Source: Planctomycetota bacterium | GTDB taxonomy: Bacteria; Planctomycetota; GCA-002687715; DRQF01 | DNA length: 64,000 bases | Reading direction: 5' to 3' | Assembly: GCA_020639295.1 (NCBI GenBank) | Contig: JACKGY010000012.1 | Coordinates: forward strand, 1 to 64,000 | In this document: positions 17,663 to 26,686 of the stretch, piece by piece | Position numbering within the stretch: the stretch's first letter is position 1 | Layout: the number at the start of each line of letters is the position of its first letter | Made by a program: the position numbers and the translations under genes | The notes under the pieces: model-generated | The model's input: the letters and a program-made list of their open reading frames with translations, nothing else | Databases searched by the model: none | What the model was told of the DNA's origin: nothing

Positions 17663-20600
17663 TCAGCGCAGGGCTTCGATCAGGATCGGCGCCGCGATCT
17701 CCTGGTCGGCCCGGCCCAGCCGGACGCCAACCCGCGGCGCCCGCGCCAGGTCGTCCGGCAGGATGACCGGCACGGCGAGGACGGCCTCCTCGCCGGGCAG
17801 GAGCGCGGTCAGGGGCAGCGGGATCACCGCCGGCTCGCCCTTCGGCCGGTCGAGGCGGTCGAGGGCCACGGCCGCGAGGTATTCGCAGGCGGGCCCCATG
17901 CCGCCGACCAGACCGGCGCCGCCGGTCCGGACCCGCACGCGGACGAGGACCAGCGAGCGGCCGACCTCGCCGTCCTCGAGCGACTGACCGGCGACCGGCT
18001 CGAGATCGGCCAGGAGCGGCCGGTCCGCGGTCTCGGCGAGACCGATGAAGCGCAGGGCCAGCCCGCGGGCGAAGGGATCGGCGCCCGGGAGCCGGTCGAG
18101 CAGGGCCTTCAGGCGTTCGGCCTGGGCCGCGCGCTGGTCGCAGACGTCGTGGAGGAAGGCCACCTCCATGAGCAGGCCCCAGTCGAGCTGGCCCACCTCC
18201 GCCATCACCGCCAGGGCCTGGTCGTAGTAGCCCAGCGCCTCGGGCATCACCTCCGGGCTGACCCCGAGGTCCCGCGCCCGCTGGGCGAGGCGCTCGGCGC
18301 GACCGGCTGCCTCGAGCCAGCCCGCGAGTTCGGGGCGATCGGCCAGCCAGCCCCGGACCCGCTGGCGCAGCGCGCGATCGGCATGGCGGGCGAGGAGCCG
18401 GAAGACCGGCGCGGCCTGGGCGAAGCTGAAGTGCTCGGCGCCGGTGAAGGTCATCAGCCGCTGCTCGGGGTTCTGCAGGCCGAGGATCAGCCGGGTGTAG
18501 TAGCAGATGAGCGCGCGCGGGTCGCCCATGCGGCCGATCACCGCGAAGCCCAGGGTCTCGATGTCGCGGTCATTGTTCGGGTCGGAGAGGACCTGATGCA
18601 CGGCCTCGGCGAGCGCCGCGTCGCCGCCGGCGTAACGAGCGAGGAGTCCGAGCAGGCGGGCGTCGCCGACGAACTCCGGGGCCATGAAGTCGAGTTCTTC
18701 CAGGTAGCCCTCGTTGCCGAGCAGGGCGAGGCCGATGGCGGCGTCGAGCTGGCGCCCGCGATCCTCGGAGGCCGCCCAGTCCTGCAGGCTGAGGACGGCG
18801 GGGGTGGTCGGGTAGGTGGCGGCGCGCAGGACCGCGAGCCGGCGCAGTCGGCCGTCCGGACTCTCGAGGAGCTGGTCGAGCGCCGCGGTCGCCAGGGGCT
18901 TGGGATCACGGAGCCGGGTCATCAGGGCCTCGAGATCGCGCGGTCCGGGCACCGGCTTGCGGGTGATCGCGGCGATGAGCGCCTCGCCGCCACGGTCCGC
19001 CCCGATCGGGTCCTCGTCGAGGCCGAGGTGCCGGCGCATGGCGAGGAGCCGCGCGCGCATCCGGTCGAGAGCCTCGGCGTCCACCAGGGCGAGGTTGCGG
19101 GCCTCGCGCGGATCCTCGTCCAGGTCGTAGAGCTCGAAGAGGCCGGCGGCCCGATCGTGGATGATCTTCAGGCGATCGACGACGAGGGCATCGAGATCGC
19201 CGTTGACGAAGCGCGGCTCGCGGAACTGCGAGAACGCGGTCAGCGGCGGCGCGGGAAGGTCGTCGAGGCCGAGAAGCGGCGCGGCGAAGGAGCGGCCCTG
19301 GTCGCGGTCGTCGTCGGCGATGCCGAGGACTTCGAGCAGCGTCGCGCGGAGGTCGATCAGGCCGACCGGGCGGTCGATCGTCGCCGCCGCGATCTCCGGC
19401 AGGCGGATCGCGAGCGGCACGCGGATCTGCTCCTCGTAGAGGCTCGAGTGGTGCCCGCTGCCGCCATGGTCGTCGAACTCCTCGCCGTGATCGGAGTGCA
19501 GGACGACGATGCTGCGCTCGAAGTCGAGCCGGGCGAGCAGGGTCTCGAGGCAGGAGTCGGCGTGGCTGATCTCGCCCCGATAGCGCGTCCGGGCCGGCGC
19601 GCCGGCGTCGACGCCGGGCCGCGGCCGGTAGGGCCGGTGCGGATCGAAGAGGTGCACCCAGAGGAAGAGGTTCTGTTGATCCCGGTCGGCCTCGCCCAGG
19701 CACTCGAGCGCGCGCGCCACCACCCTCTCGCTGGAACTGAAGGGCTCGCCGTCGTCGTTGCGGAAGCGCTCGAAGCCGCGGGTGAGCTGCAGCTCCTCGC
19801 GCTGGTAGAAGTCCGCGGGGAAGGCGGTCGCCGCCTCGCAGCGGAAGCCGTTCCCGGCCAGGATCTCGGCGAGGGAGGTCTCGGTCGCCTCGATCGACAC
19901 CGGGGCGTCGCCGGGCGCCAGCTCCCAGAGCCGGCTCGCGGTCGGGTAGCGCCCGGTCATCATCGTGTTGAGCGCGAAGCGCGACGAGGGGAACTGGGTC
20001 CAGGCCCGCGGGAAGAAGCGGCTGGCGCCGATGAAGTCGTCCATGACCGGCGTCCGCTCGTCGGGACCGCCGGTCGCGCCGAGGGCGTCGTAGCGCAGGG
20101 TGTCGATGGTGATCAGCACCAGATCGAAGCCGTCGCGGCCCGGTAGCGCGGCGTCGATCCGAGCGGCCGGCAGGGGCCGGCCCTGGTCGAGTTCGGCGAG
20201 GAAGTCGCGGTCGACCTTGATCCGGCCGTCGCTGGGCGGCGGCAGGAGCTCGCGCAGGACGCGGCCGACCACCCGGCTGCGCCCGAGGAGGACCTCGCGC
20301 AGGTAGACCGACTCGCCCGGGACGATGCCGGTCGCCACCAGGGCCACGCCGACGACGCCGAGGATCAGCTGGGTCGCGCCGAAGCGCCGCCAGGGGAGCC
20401 GGCTGAACCGGCTGCCGGCGATGATGGTCGCCACCAGGGCGGCGAAGGCGAGCAGGTCGTGCAGCGCGGTCTGCTTGCGCGCCAGCGCCTCGTGGGCGTC
20501 GATCAGGAAGAGCAGCGGCGCGGCGACGGCCGCGGTCACCACCGCGCCGGTCGGGAAGCGACCGCGCTCGAGGAAGGCCCGGGCCAGCCGGCTCGCCAGG

Positions 20601-21031
20601 CGGAAGGCGAGGAAGCCGCCGCCGACCAGGATCAGGACCAGCGCCGCCGGTCGCCAGGCCTGCTGCGCGATCCAGGGTCCGGAGAACAGGTCGACGACCC
20701 GGGGCGCGCAGAAGAAGAAGGAGAGGACCACCGCCGGCAGGCCGGCCATGGCGTTGCGCTGCCTGGCCTGGCTCAGCCGGGCGAGGAGACGTCCGAGCAG
20801 GCCGACGCCGAGGGCCAGCCCCTGGGCCGCGGCGGCGATCGCCTGCAGGAGGAAGAGCACGAGCAGGATGCCGAGGAGCCGCTGACCCGACTCGGCCGGG
20901 TCGGCGGGATCGAAGACATGGAGGAGCTCGACCCCCGCGAGCAGGAGCGCGGTGGCCAGGCCGACGCCGGCGATCATCCGCCCGATGCCGGGTCGCGGTT
21001 CGGGTCGCACTCTGCGGAGGACGCGCTGCAT
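17663..21031 (-). CDS. Polytopic membrane protein with sulfatase/alkaline-phosphatase-superfamily domain and helical-repeat tail
   Basis: 1122 residues. Residues 1-250 contain about six hydrophobic segments (MIAGVGLATALLLAGVELL, LLGILLVLFLLQAIAAAA, LILGVVGVALVATGI). Residues about 300-640 are a sulfatase fold: LITIDTLRYDALG (D310, D315), TMMTGRYP and SDHGEEFDDHGGSGHHSSLYEE. The usual C/S-x-P-S-R nucleophile is replaced by QFPSSR (346-351), so formylglycine sulfatase chemistry is unlikely; phospho- or phosphoglycerol-transferase activity is possible. The remaining 480 residues are alpha-helical repeats of HEAT/TPR type. A TAGACT box 7 bases before the ATG suggests a leaderless start. It follows the ferredoxin/TPR gene by 27 bases. 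Confidence 0.8.
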   Translation of the reverse strand: MQRVLRRVRPEPRPGIGRMIAGVGLATALLLAGVELLHVFDPADPAESGQRLLGILLVLFLLQAIAAAAQGLALGVGLLGRLLARLSQARQRNAMAGLPAVVLSFFFCAPRVVDLFSGPWIAQQAWRPAALVLILVGGGFLAFRLASRLARAFLERGRFPTGAVVTAAVAAPLLFLIDAHEALARKQTALHDLLAFAALVATIIAGSRFSRLPWRRFGATQLILGVVGVALVATGIVPGESVYLREVLLGRSRVVGRVLRELLPPPSDGRIKVDRDFLAELDQGRPLPAARIDAALPGRDGFDLVLITIDTLRYDALGATGGPDERTPVMDDFIGASRFFPRAWTQFPSSRFALNTMMTGRYPTASRLWELAPGDAPVSIEATETSLAEILAGNGFRCEAATAFPADFYQREELQLTRGFERFRNDDGEPFSSSERVVARALECLGEADRDQQNLFLWVHLFDPHRPYRPRPGVDAGAPARTRYRGEISHADSCLETLLARLDFERSIVVLHSDHGEEFDDHGGSGHHSSLYEEQIRVPLAIRLPEIAAATIDRPVGLIDLRATLLEVLGIADDDRDQGRSFAAPLLGLDDLPAPPLTAFSQFREPRFVNGDLDALVVDRLKIIHDRAAGLFELYDLDEDPREARNLALVDAEALDRMRARLLAMRRHLGLDEDPIGADRGGEALIAAITRKPVPGPRDLEALMTRLRDPKPLATAALDQLLESPDGRLRRLAVLRAATYPTTPAVLSLQDWAASEDRGRQLDAAIGLALLGNEGYLEELDFMAPEFVGDARLLGLLARYAGGDAALAEAVHQVLSDPNNDRDIETLGFAVIGRMGDPRALICYYTRLILGLQNPEQRLMTFTGAEHFSFAQAAPVFRLLARHADRALRQRVRGWLADRPELAGWLEAAGRAERLAQRARDLGVSPEVMPEALGYYDQALAVMAEVGQLDWGLLMEVAFLHDVCDQRAAQAERLKALLDRLPGADPFARGLALRFIGLAETADRPLLADLEPVAGQSLEDGEVGRSLVLVRVRVRTGGAGLVGGMGPACEYLAAVALDRLDRPKGEPAVIPLPLTALLPGEEAVLAVPVILPDDLARAPRVGVRLGRADQEIAAPILIEALR

Positions 21032-21038
21032 GGCGGGG

Positions 21039-21044
21039 AGTCTA
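21039..21044 (-). promoter_or_regulatory. Putative -10 box giving a leaderless mRNA (sulfatase-fold gene)
   Basis: TAGACT on the minus strand followed by CCCCGCC, 7 bases, and the ATG at 21031. It falls in the 27-base gap after the upstream gene, so the gene may have its own promoter as well as read-through. Confidence 0.4.
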
Positions 21045-21058
21045 TCAGACGGTCGGGC

Positions 21059-22828
21059 TCATCGAGACCCGAGCTGGCGGCGGTAATGCTGCAGGCGGGG
21101 CGAATCGAAACCGGCGGCCTCGAGGGCGGCGAGCCGGGCCAGGGCCCGGTCGCGGTCGCCGGCCCGGAGGTCGAACTCGACCAGGTCGAGCTCCAGGTCC
21201 GGGAGGCGCTCCCGAGGCAAGAGGGCCTTCATCGCCTCGGTGACCTCGGCGGCGAGCCGCCAGGCCTCGGCCCGGATGGCCCATTGCCGGGCGAGCTGAT
21301 GGGCCTGGAGGTCCCCGGGCAGGAGCGCGCAGGCCGCGCGCCCCTCGGCCGCGGCCTCGTCGTGCCGGCCCAGCTCGGCGAGGATCAGACCGTACTTCAG
21401 GCGCCAGATCCCCTGGTCCGGTTCCGCGGCGGTCGCCGCGGCGAACTCCCGCGCCGCGCGGGCGAGGTCGCGCCGGCCCTTGGCGAGCTCGCCCAGCTCG
21501 GCGGCGAGTCGCGGGTCGGACAGGGGCGAGATGGCACGCGCGATCTCGAAGTGCCGGATCGCCCGGTCCTCGAGCACGCGCAGGTCGCGGGCCCGGGCCT
21601 CGCGGTCGGTCATCGGCCGGCGGAGCAGGTCGTCGATCGCCAGGTTCGCCGCCTTGCCGCGGAACCAGTGGTACTGGATCAGGCCGGCGAGGCCGCAGCC
21701 GGAGAGTCCGAGCGCGACCACCATGACCACCACCAGGCCGGCCCGGGTCGGGCCCCGTTCGCCGCGCAGCCGCAATCCGGTGATGGCGAAGGGCCCGCCG
21801 CGCAGGCTACGCCAGCCGACGCCGAGACCGAAGGCGGCGAGGATCGCGATCGCCAGGGCCAGGAGCAACGGCGTCCGGCCCATGAACGAGCTGCCCCAGG
21901 GCGCGAACGACTCGGGCAGGCCGGCGAAGGTGGCGAGCGCGAGGACGAAGACCAGGCCCATGATCAGGTCGAGCCCGAGCCCGAAGTCGCGTCGGCGCCG
22001 GCGAGCGTCGCCGGATCGCCGGGCGAGGGCCGGCGCGCCGAAGCCGAAACGCAGCGCCTCCTCGGGACAGGCGACCACGCAGTCGAGGCACTTCATGCAG
22101 CCGGAGTCGACCACCATGCCGAAGCGATGGACCTCCTCGGCGACCGCCACGTTCGAGCCGCAGGCGGCGGTGCAGAGCCCGCAGGTCTTGCAGTTCTCGT
22201 CGACCCGGATGCGCCCCGGCGCCAGGCGGTCGGCCAGGGCGAAGACGCCGCCATAGGGACAGGCGTAGCTGCAGAAGCCCTTCGAGCCGAGGAACCAGAC
22301 CATCAGGAAGCCGCAGACCAGGAAGGTGGCCAGGGCGAGCCAGAAGCCGGGGAAGGTGGCCCAGAAGTCCTCCTTGATCAGCGCGTTGCTCGGCTCGGGC
22401 ATGCCGAGGCCGCGGCTCGCGCGGGCGTAGACCGGCATCCCGAACATCACCAGCGCGGCGCCGAAGGGGACCAGCCAGAGGAAGCGGGAACGGAGGGGCA
22501 GCGGGCTGATGCCGAGGCGACCGAGGAGCCAGGAGCAGAGGTCCTGCAGGGCGACGAGGTGACAGGCCCAGCCGCAGAAGAAGCGGCCGACCACCAGCAC
22601 GCTCAGCGTGGAGAGCGCCATGAGGATGGCCCCGGCGTTGATCAGGCCGTCGCCCAGGGCGTACATGGTCTCGGAGGGTTCGAGCGGCGACAGACTCCGC
22701 CCGGCGAGCTGCCAATGCAGGAGGTGCAGGAAGATGACCAGGTGGACGCCCGCCAGCACCCAGGCGCGGCGCCTGCCCATCCGCACGCGCGGCGCGCCGC
22801 GCTCCTTCGATCGGGTCCCGCTGGTCAT
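21059..22828 (-). CDS. NapH/CcoG-like membrane 4Fe-4S protein with C-terminal TPR domain
   Basis: 589 residues. The N-terminal half is polytopic and carries the NapH/NosR-type cytoplasmic Cys motifs CGWACH and CSYACPYG. Two ferredoxin-type clusters follow: CKTCGLCTAACG, and CMKCLDCVVACPEEAL. After more membrane segments the last 200 residues form TPR-like helices (LARAAREFAAATAAEPDQGIW). NapH-type proteins pass electrons from the quinol pool to periplasmic partners; the partner is unknown because no reductase gene is nearby. TAGACT lies 7 bases before the ATG and there is no Shine-Dalgarno. It is first in a two-gene unit with the sulfatase-fold protein. Confidence 0.85.
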   Translation of the reverse strand: MTSGTRSKERGAPRVRMGRRRAWVLAGVHLVIFLHLLHWQLAGRSLSPLEPSETMYALGDGLINAGAILMALSTLSVLVVGRFFCGWACHLVALQDLCSWLLGRLGISPLPLRSRFLWLVPFGAALVMFGMPVYARASRGLGMPEPSNALIKEDFWATFPGFWLALATFLVCGFLMVWFLGSKGFCSYACPYGGVFALADRLAPGRIRVDENCKTCGLCTAACGSNVAVAEEVHRFGMVVDSGCMKCLDCVVACPEEALRFGFGAPALARRSGDARRRRRDFGLGLDLIMGLVFVLALATFAGLPESFAPWGSSFMGRTPLLLALAIAILAAFGLGVGWRSLRGGPFAITGLRLRGERGPTRAGLVVVMVVALGLSGCGLAGLIQYHWFRGKAANLAIDDLLRRPMTDREARARDLRVLEDRAIRHFEIARAISPLSDPRLAAELGELAKGRRDLARAAREFAAATAAEPDQGIWRLKYGLILAELGRHDEAAAEGRAACALLPGDLQAHQLARQWAIRAEAWRLAAEVTEAMKALLPRERLPDLELDLVEFDLRAGDRDRALARLAALEAAGFDSPRLQHYRRQLGSR

Positions 22829-22835
22829 CGTCGGG

Positions 22836-22841
22836 AGTCTA
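22836..22841 (-). promoter_or_regulatory. Putative -10 box giving a leaderless mRNA (ferredoxin/TPR gene)
   Basis: TAGACT followed by CCCGACG, 7 bases, and the ATG at 22828. The spacing and hexamer are the same as upstream of the next gene at 21031. Confidence 0.4.
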
Positions 22842-22891
22842 TCAGGGCGACGGCGGTCCTTCCCTCGGCCCGGCGGGAAGATCCGGAAAGA

Positions 22892-22926
22892 CGACGGGCC
22901 CCGGGGCAGCTCCCCGGGGCCCGTCG
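22892..22926 (-). terminator. Perfect 15-bp-arm hairpin after the 847-residue secreted protein gene
   Basis: CGACGGGCCCCGGGG pairs perfectly with its complement around CAGCT, 22 bases downstream of the stop. TCTTTCC follows on the minus strand. Confidence 0.75.
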
Positions 22927-22948
22927 CGGTGCCCGATGGCGTCGCCGA

Positions 22949-25492
22949 TCAGAGCCCGGAGTCGACCCTGAAGTTCACGGCATTGGTGATGCCGTAGTTC
23001 AGGGGCGCGCTGGGATCGATCACGATCCCCTGCAGGGTGACGTCGACGTCGAAGAAGATGCCGCCCGGAAGCGACTCGGCCCAGGGCGTGCCGTAGGAGC
23101 CGACGATGCCGGGCAGACCCGAGAAGCCCGAGCAGTCGGTGAACAGGAACAGCGCCGGGTTGCCCGGGTCGATGTCGGCCGGCGGGAACAGCAGGGTGCC
23201 GATGCCGGCCGGCAGCGGGAAGGCGAAGCTCGGCGGCGGGGTCTCCACCACGCCCCAGATGATGAACACCGAGGAGAAGGGATTGGTCGAGGGCTGCGCC
23301 ATCGCGAAGCTGACCGGATCGCCGTAGCCGACCGCCACGCGGCGGAGCGGTCCGCCGTTCGTGCCGTTGATCATCAGGACCTGCTCGGCGGGACCGCCCA
23401 GGGCCGCGCCGACGGTGCCGGCGGCGAAGGCCTCGGTCATCAGCGGGCAGGAACGGACCTTGACCGCGTCGAGACCGGCCTCGACCACCGAGCCCTGACC
23501 GAAGTCCGAGACCCGCAGGCGGAACTGGACGGTCTGGTTGGGCAGGACGTGGTCGGCGACGTGGATGACGCGCTCCTCCCAGCCGGTGAGGTTGGTCGAG
23601 ATGGTCTCCACCAGCACCCAGGGACCACCGTTCGAGACCTCGATCTGCATCGAGTCGTCGCGCACCGAGGTCGTGATCTTGTTCTGGTACCAGAGCGCGA
23701 AGACGATCTCGGCCTGGTCGAGGCCCCAGACGTCGTAGATCGGCGAGGTGAGGATCGTCTCGCCGCCGTCGACGTCGGAGTTGCTGGTGGTCGGGTCGTT
23801 GTCGGTGAGCCAGCACTGGCCGCTGCCGTCGTAGTCGGCGGCGGGATCACCGCGGTTGAAGTTCACCGGGATGCCGCGATCCCACTGGCCGTCCAGGGCG
23901 GTGCCCGAGACGGTGAAGCCCTGATCGGTCTCGCAGTCGTCGGCGACCAGGACGATGTGGTTCTCGGTCACCGAGCTGCCGAAGAAGGTGAAGGGCGCGC
24001 CGGCCGGCAGTCCGATCGGCAGGGTGGCGCCGAGCGGCGTGATCTCGACGTACCAGTCGATCAGATCCCCGCAGGCGAGCCGCGGCAGGGTGGCGAGGAA
24101 ATCGCCGCCGCCGAGGTCCATCAGCGCGCTGGTGATCCAGCTGCCGCCGTTGACGCGGTAGTGCAGCTCGGCGGTGCTGGGATCCGGCGCGCCGGCGACG
24201 TTGGTGGCGCGCACCAGGACGTCGGTCAGCATGCCGTCCGCGACCTCGGTGACCGCGCCGTTCGGCAGGCCGAGGGTGAAGGCCGGAGGCCCCATGTCGA
24301 TGAGGATCGTGGTCGGGGTGCCCGGCTTGAACAGGTGCAGCGTGCCGGCGCCGGGAGCGACGTCGGAGGTGAAGCGGAAGTTGCTGATCGAGGCCCAACG
24401 GAGGGCGTTCGCATTGGGGTCGGTGGCGTAGGGCGTGGTCGCCCAGCTCACCACGCCACCGCTGATCGACGGCGTCCAGTCGACGTTGGCATAGGGCTCG
24501 CCCGAGTGCCAGTCGGCATCGTGGTAGCCCTGGTTGGTGATCACCGCGGCCGGGGAGGTGGGCACCTCGAACTTCCAGGCCGAGCGGTCGGAGTTCAGGT
24601 TCTGGATGGCGTACTCGTAGGTGAAGGTGCCGTTGCCGTTGTCGGTCGTCTTGAGACCGACCCAGAAGCGGCCGTCACCCGGCACGTCGAAGGACTTGAG
24701 CTCGACGCTGGAGTCGGCGGCCTTCCAGGCGAAGATCGCCGGCTCCATGTTGTTGGTCAGGGCTCCGGGCGCGAAGGCGACGTCGTAGTCGGCGCCGCCG
24801 TTGCTGGTGGTGAACACGACCTCCTTCCAGGAGGCGTTGTTCTGCTTGTTGCCGGCCGCGGCGTCGTCCTGGGCGACGTACTGGCCCTCGACGAAGTAGC
24901 GGGCGCCGGGGAAGCTGGCCGCATCGAGATCCGAGACGTGGACCTGGAGCCGCTTGTAGATCGAGTTGCCGGTGACGCCATCGGCGGTGGGCGGGTAGCT
25001 GAAGACGCCGCTGGCGGCGTCGACCTCGAAGCGCGGGCCGAGGTTGCCCTGCGAACCGTTGAGCGACGAGACGTAGGGGTCGGAGCAACCCACGCCGAGC
25101 TTGGTGCCGGTGCCGGGGTTGATGCAGGTGTCGCAGTAGTTCTGCGCCAGGGCGGTGAAGCCGTGCTTCAACCAGGCGCGGCCGATCATCTCGAAGCGAC
25201 CGTTCCAGAGCCGGTAGCACTGCTGGGCGATCACCGGATGCCGGTTGTCGCCGGAGATCCAGTCGCAGGGGGTGTCACCGATGTTGCAGGATCGGGTGCC
25301 GACGGCGATGGCGTCGATCCCGCCGATGGCGGTGTAGTTCGAGAGATCCATCAGCTCACCGACCACGAAGTCGGGACCGCTGGTGGTGCCGCCGAGCATC
25401 ACCTTGGTCGATCCGGAGGGCGGCGTCTGGGCCAAGGCGGGTAGAAACAGCAGACAGACGATGACGGGCATCGCGAGGAGACGATGGGACAT
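22949..25492 (-). CDS. Large secreted protein with beta-sandwich domains and the SxNGxxGG-MAQP C-terminal module
   Basis: 847 residues with a signal peptide (MSHRLLAMPVIVCLLFLPALAQ) behind GGAGCTC. No catalytic motif is visible. The first 380 residues are Cys-containing and beta-rich (CDTCINPGTGTKLGVGC, FTYEYAIQNLNSDRSAW). A fibronectin-like section follows (AELHYRVNGGSW, LACGDLIDWYVEITPLG), then a jelly roll (ADDCETDQGFTVSG, LTSPIYDVWGLDQAEIVF, VQFRLRVSDFGQGSVVEAGLDAVKV). The last 150 residues (INGTNGGPLRRVAVGYGD, VSFAMAQPS, TLQGIVIDPSAPL) resemble the end of the beta-helix protein at 1918-3759. Extracellular; function unknown. It is flanked by a strong terminator. Confidence 0.78.
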   Translation of the reverse strand: MSHRLLAMPVIVCLLFLPALAQTPPSGSTKVMLGGTTSGPDFVVGELMDLSNYTAIGGIDAIAVGTRSCNIGDTPCDWISGDNRHPVIAQQCYRLWNGRFEMIGRAWLKHGFTALAQNYCDTCINPGTGTKLGVGCSDPYVSSLNGSQGNLGPRFEVDAASGVFSYPPTADGVTGNSIYKRLQVHVSDLDAASFPGARYFVEGQYVAQDDAAAGNKQNNASWKEVVFTTSNGGADYDVAFAPGALTNNMEPAIFAWKAADSSVELKSFDVPGDGRFWVGLKTTDNGNGTFTYEYAIQNLNSDRSAWKFEVPTSPAAVITNQGYHDADWHSGEPYANVDWTPSISGGVVSWATTPYATDPNANALRWASISNFRFTSDVAPGAGTLHLFKPGTPTTILIDMGPPAFTLGLPNGAVTEVADGMLTDVLVRATNVAGAPDPSTAELHYRVNGGSWITSALMDLGGGDFLATLPRLACGDLIDWYVEITPLGATLPIGLPAGAPFTFFGSSVTENHIVLVADDCETDQGFTVSGTALDGQWDRGIPVNFNRGDPAADYDGSGQCWLTDNDPTTSNSDVDGGETILTSPIYDVWGLDQAEIVFALWYQNKITTSVRDDSMQIEVSNGGPWVLVETISTNLTGWEERVIHVADHVLPNQTVQFRLRVSDFGQGSVVEAGLDAVKVRSCPLMTEAFAAGTVGAALGGPAEQVLMINGTNGGPLRRVAVGYGDPVSFAMAQPSTNPFSSVFIIWGVVETPPPSFAFPLPAGIGTLLFPPADIDPGNPALFLFTDCSGFSGLPGIVGSYGTPWAESLPGGIFFDVDVTLQGIVIDPSAPLNYGITNAVNFRVDSGL

Positions 25493-25612
25493 GAAAGAGC
25501 TCCGACTCGGGTTCCTGGGGCACTAGGAATGCCGGGTGAGCCGCCCTTCTACCGGACGATCGGCAAGAATGCCACGAAAACCAGGAGAAGTCTGGTTCCG
25601 GGGCCAACCGCC

Positions 25613-26608
25613 TCAGGGGGCGACGGAGCCCTCGAAGGGCACCTTCAGCACCCTCTGACCCGGTTCGTCCAGGCGGATCTCGATCGCGCCCGCCAGGGCC
25701 TGGTCACCCTCCCGAGGCCGGATCTCGACCGCCAGCGCGTAGCGTCGACCCTCGTCCAGGGTGACGAGCTTCAGGCTCACCCGCGGATCGGCGCAGTAGA
25801 AGGAGCCGACGGTGAGTCCGCCGCCCAGGGTCTTCTCGAACTCGATCCGCCCGGTCCAGGTCTTGCCCAGGGCGAGGCCCTCGAGGTCGAGGCGCTCGGG
25901 TCGGCAGACCACGGAGCTGACGATCTCGGCGACGACCCGGAAGCCGCGGTAGGGCAAGGGGGCGAAGTCGGTGCCGAAGCGGACCATGCCCTCGAAGCTG
26001 CCGTTCTCGAGCCGGCCACCCAGGCGCAGCTCGAACTCCCAGAAGGGCCGACCCGCCTCGTCCTCGCATTCCTTCCGGCTGACCTGGAGAGAGCCGGTCG
26101 GATGGACCAGGGCCTCGACCTTCTTCAGTTCGTGACCGGGTTTCACCCGGAGACGGATGGTCCTGGTGACGCTGTCACCGTTCCGGACCTTGCCGAAGTC
26201 GATGGTGTAACCCTCGACGTCGACCCACCAGATCGGCTCGATGTGCCCGGTGATCGCGATCCGGAGCTGGGGTCGCGCGGGGTCGTCGGAGTCGATGATC
26301 ACGAACTTCTTGATCTCGCCCTCGCCGCGGGCGGCGATCAACCGGAGCGTCAACCGGGCCTCGCCGCCGGGCGGCAGCGCCATGACGTCGAGGCTGGCCT
26401 CGATGCAGCCGCAGGTCGCCCGCAGACCCCGGATGTTGATCGGCCGGCGGCTCGGGTTGCGCAGGACGATCTCGTGGTCGCGCCGGACGTCCTGGTCGAC
26501 CCGACCGAAGTCCCAGCTCTCCGGCCCGACGAGCGAAGGCTTCTGCGCGGCGACCAGGGGCCCGAGCAGGAGGACGACCAGCGGAACGACGCGGAGGCTT
26601 GGTCTCAT
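25613..26608 (-). CDS. DUF1573 domain-containing exported protein
   Basis: 331 residues with signal peptide MRPSLRVVPLVVLLLGPLVAAQ; the ATG follows GGGAG. The DUF1573 hallmark is present at residues 30-125: WDFGRVDQDVRRDHEIVLRNPSRRPINI, then TCGCIEA, and GEGEIKKFVIIDSDDPARPQLRIAITG. The rest is another Ig-like beta region. Such proteins are abundant in Planctomycetota and Bacteroidota and are periplasmic or surface located; their biochemical role is not known. Confidence 0.87.
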   Translation of the reverse strand: MRPSLRVVPLVVLLLGPLVAAQKPSLVGPESWDFGRVDQDVRRDHEIVLRNPSRRPINIRGLRATCGCIEASLDVMALPPGGEARLTLRLIAARGEGEIKKFVIIDSDDPARPQLRIAITGHIEPIWWVDVEGYTIDFGKVRNGDSVTRTIRLRVKPGHELKKVEALVHPTGSLQVSRKECEDEAGRPFWEFELRLGGRLENGSFEGMVRFGTDFAPLPYRGFRVVAEIVSSVVCRPERLDLEGLALGKTWTGRIEFEKTLGGGLTVGSFYCADPRVSLKLVTLDEGRRYALAVEIRPREGDQALAGAIEIRLDEPGQRVLKVPFEGSVAP

Positions 26609-26686
26609 CGGTGCTCCCGGGACGGGTCGGCGACGCTCATCGTCCGGAGGCCCCCTCCCCCACGGGCGACGGCGGCGCGGACGCCT

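Noticed and set aside
17663..21031. Arylsulfatase with formylglycine maturation
   Set aside because: The Cys/Ser of C/S-x-P-S-R is not present at the expected place.
15647..25444. Very long plus-strand open frames (1499 and 1661 residues) opposite transketolase, the sulfatase-fold gene and others
   Set aside because: They are antisense to clear genes, rich in Gly/Glu/Arg/Ala, have no domain and arise from GC-rich codon bias. The same applies to long frames at 4061-6631, 10288-12915 and 28281-31760 on the minus strand.
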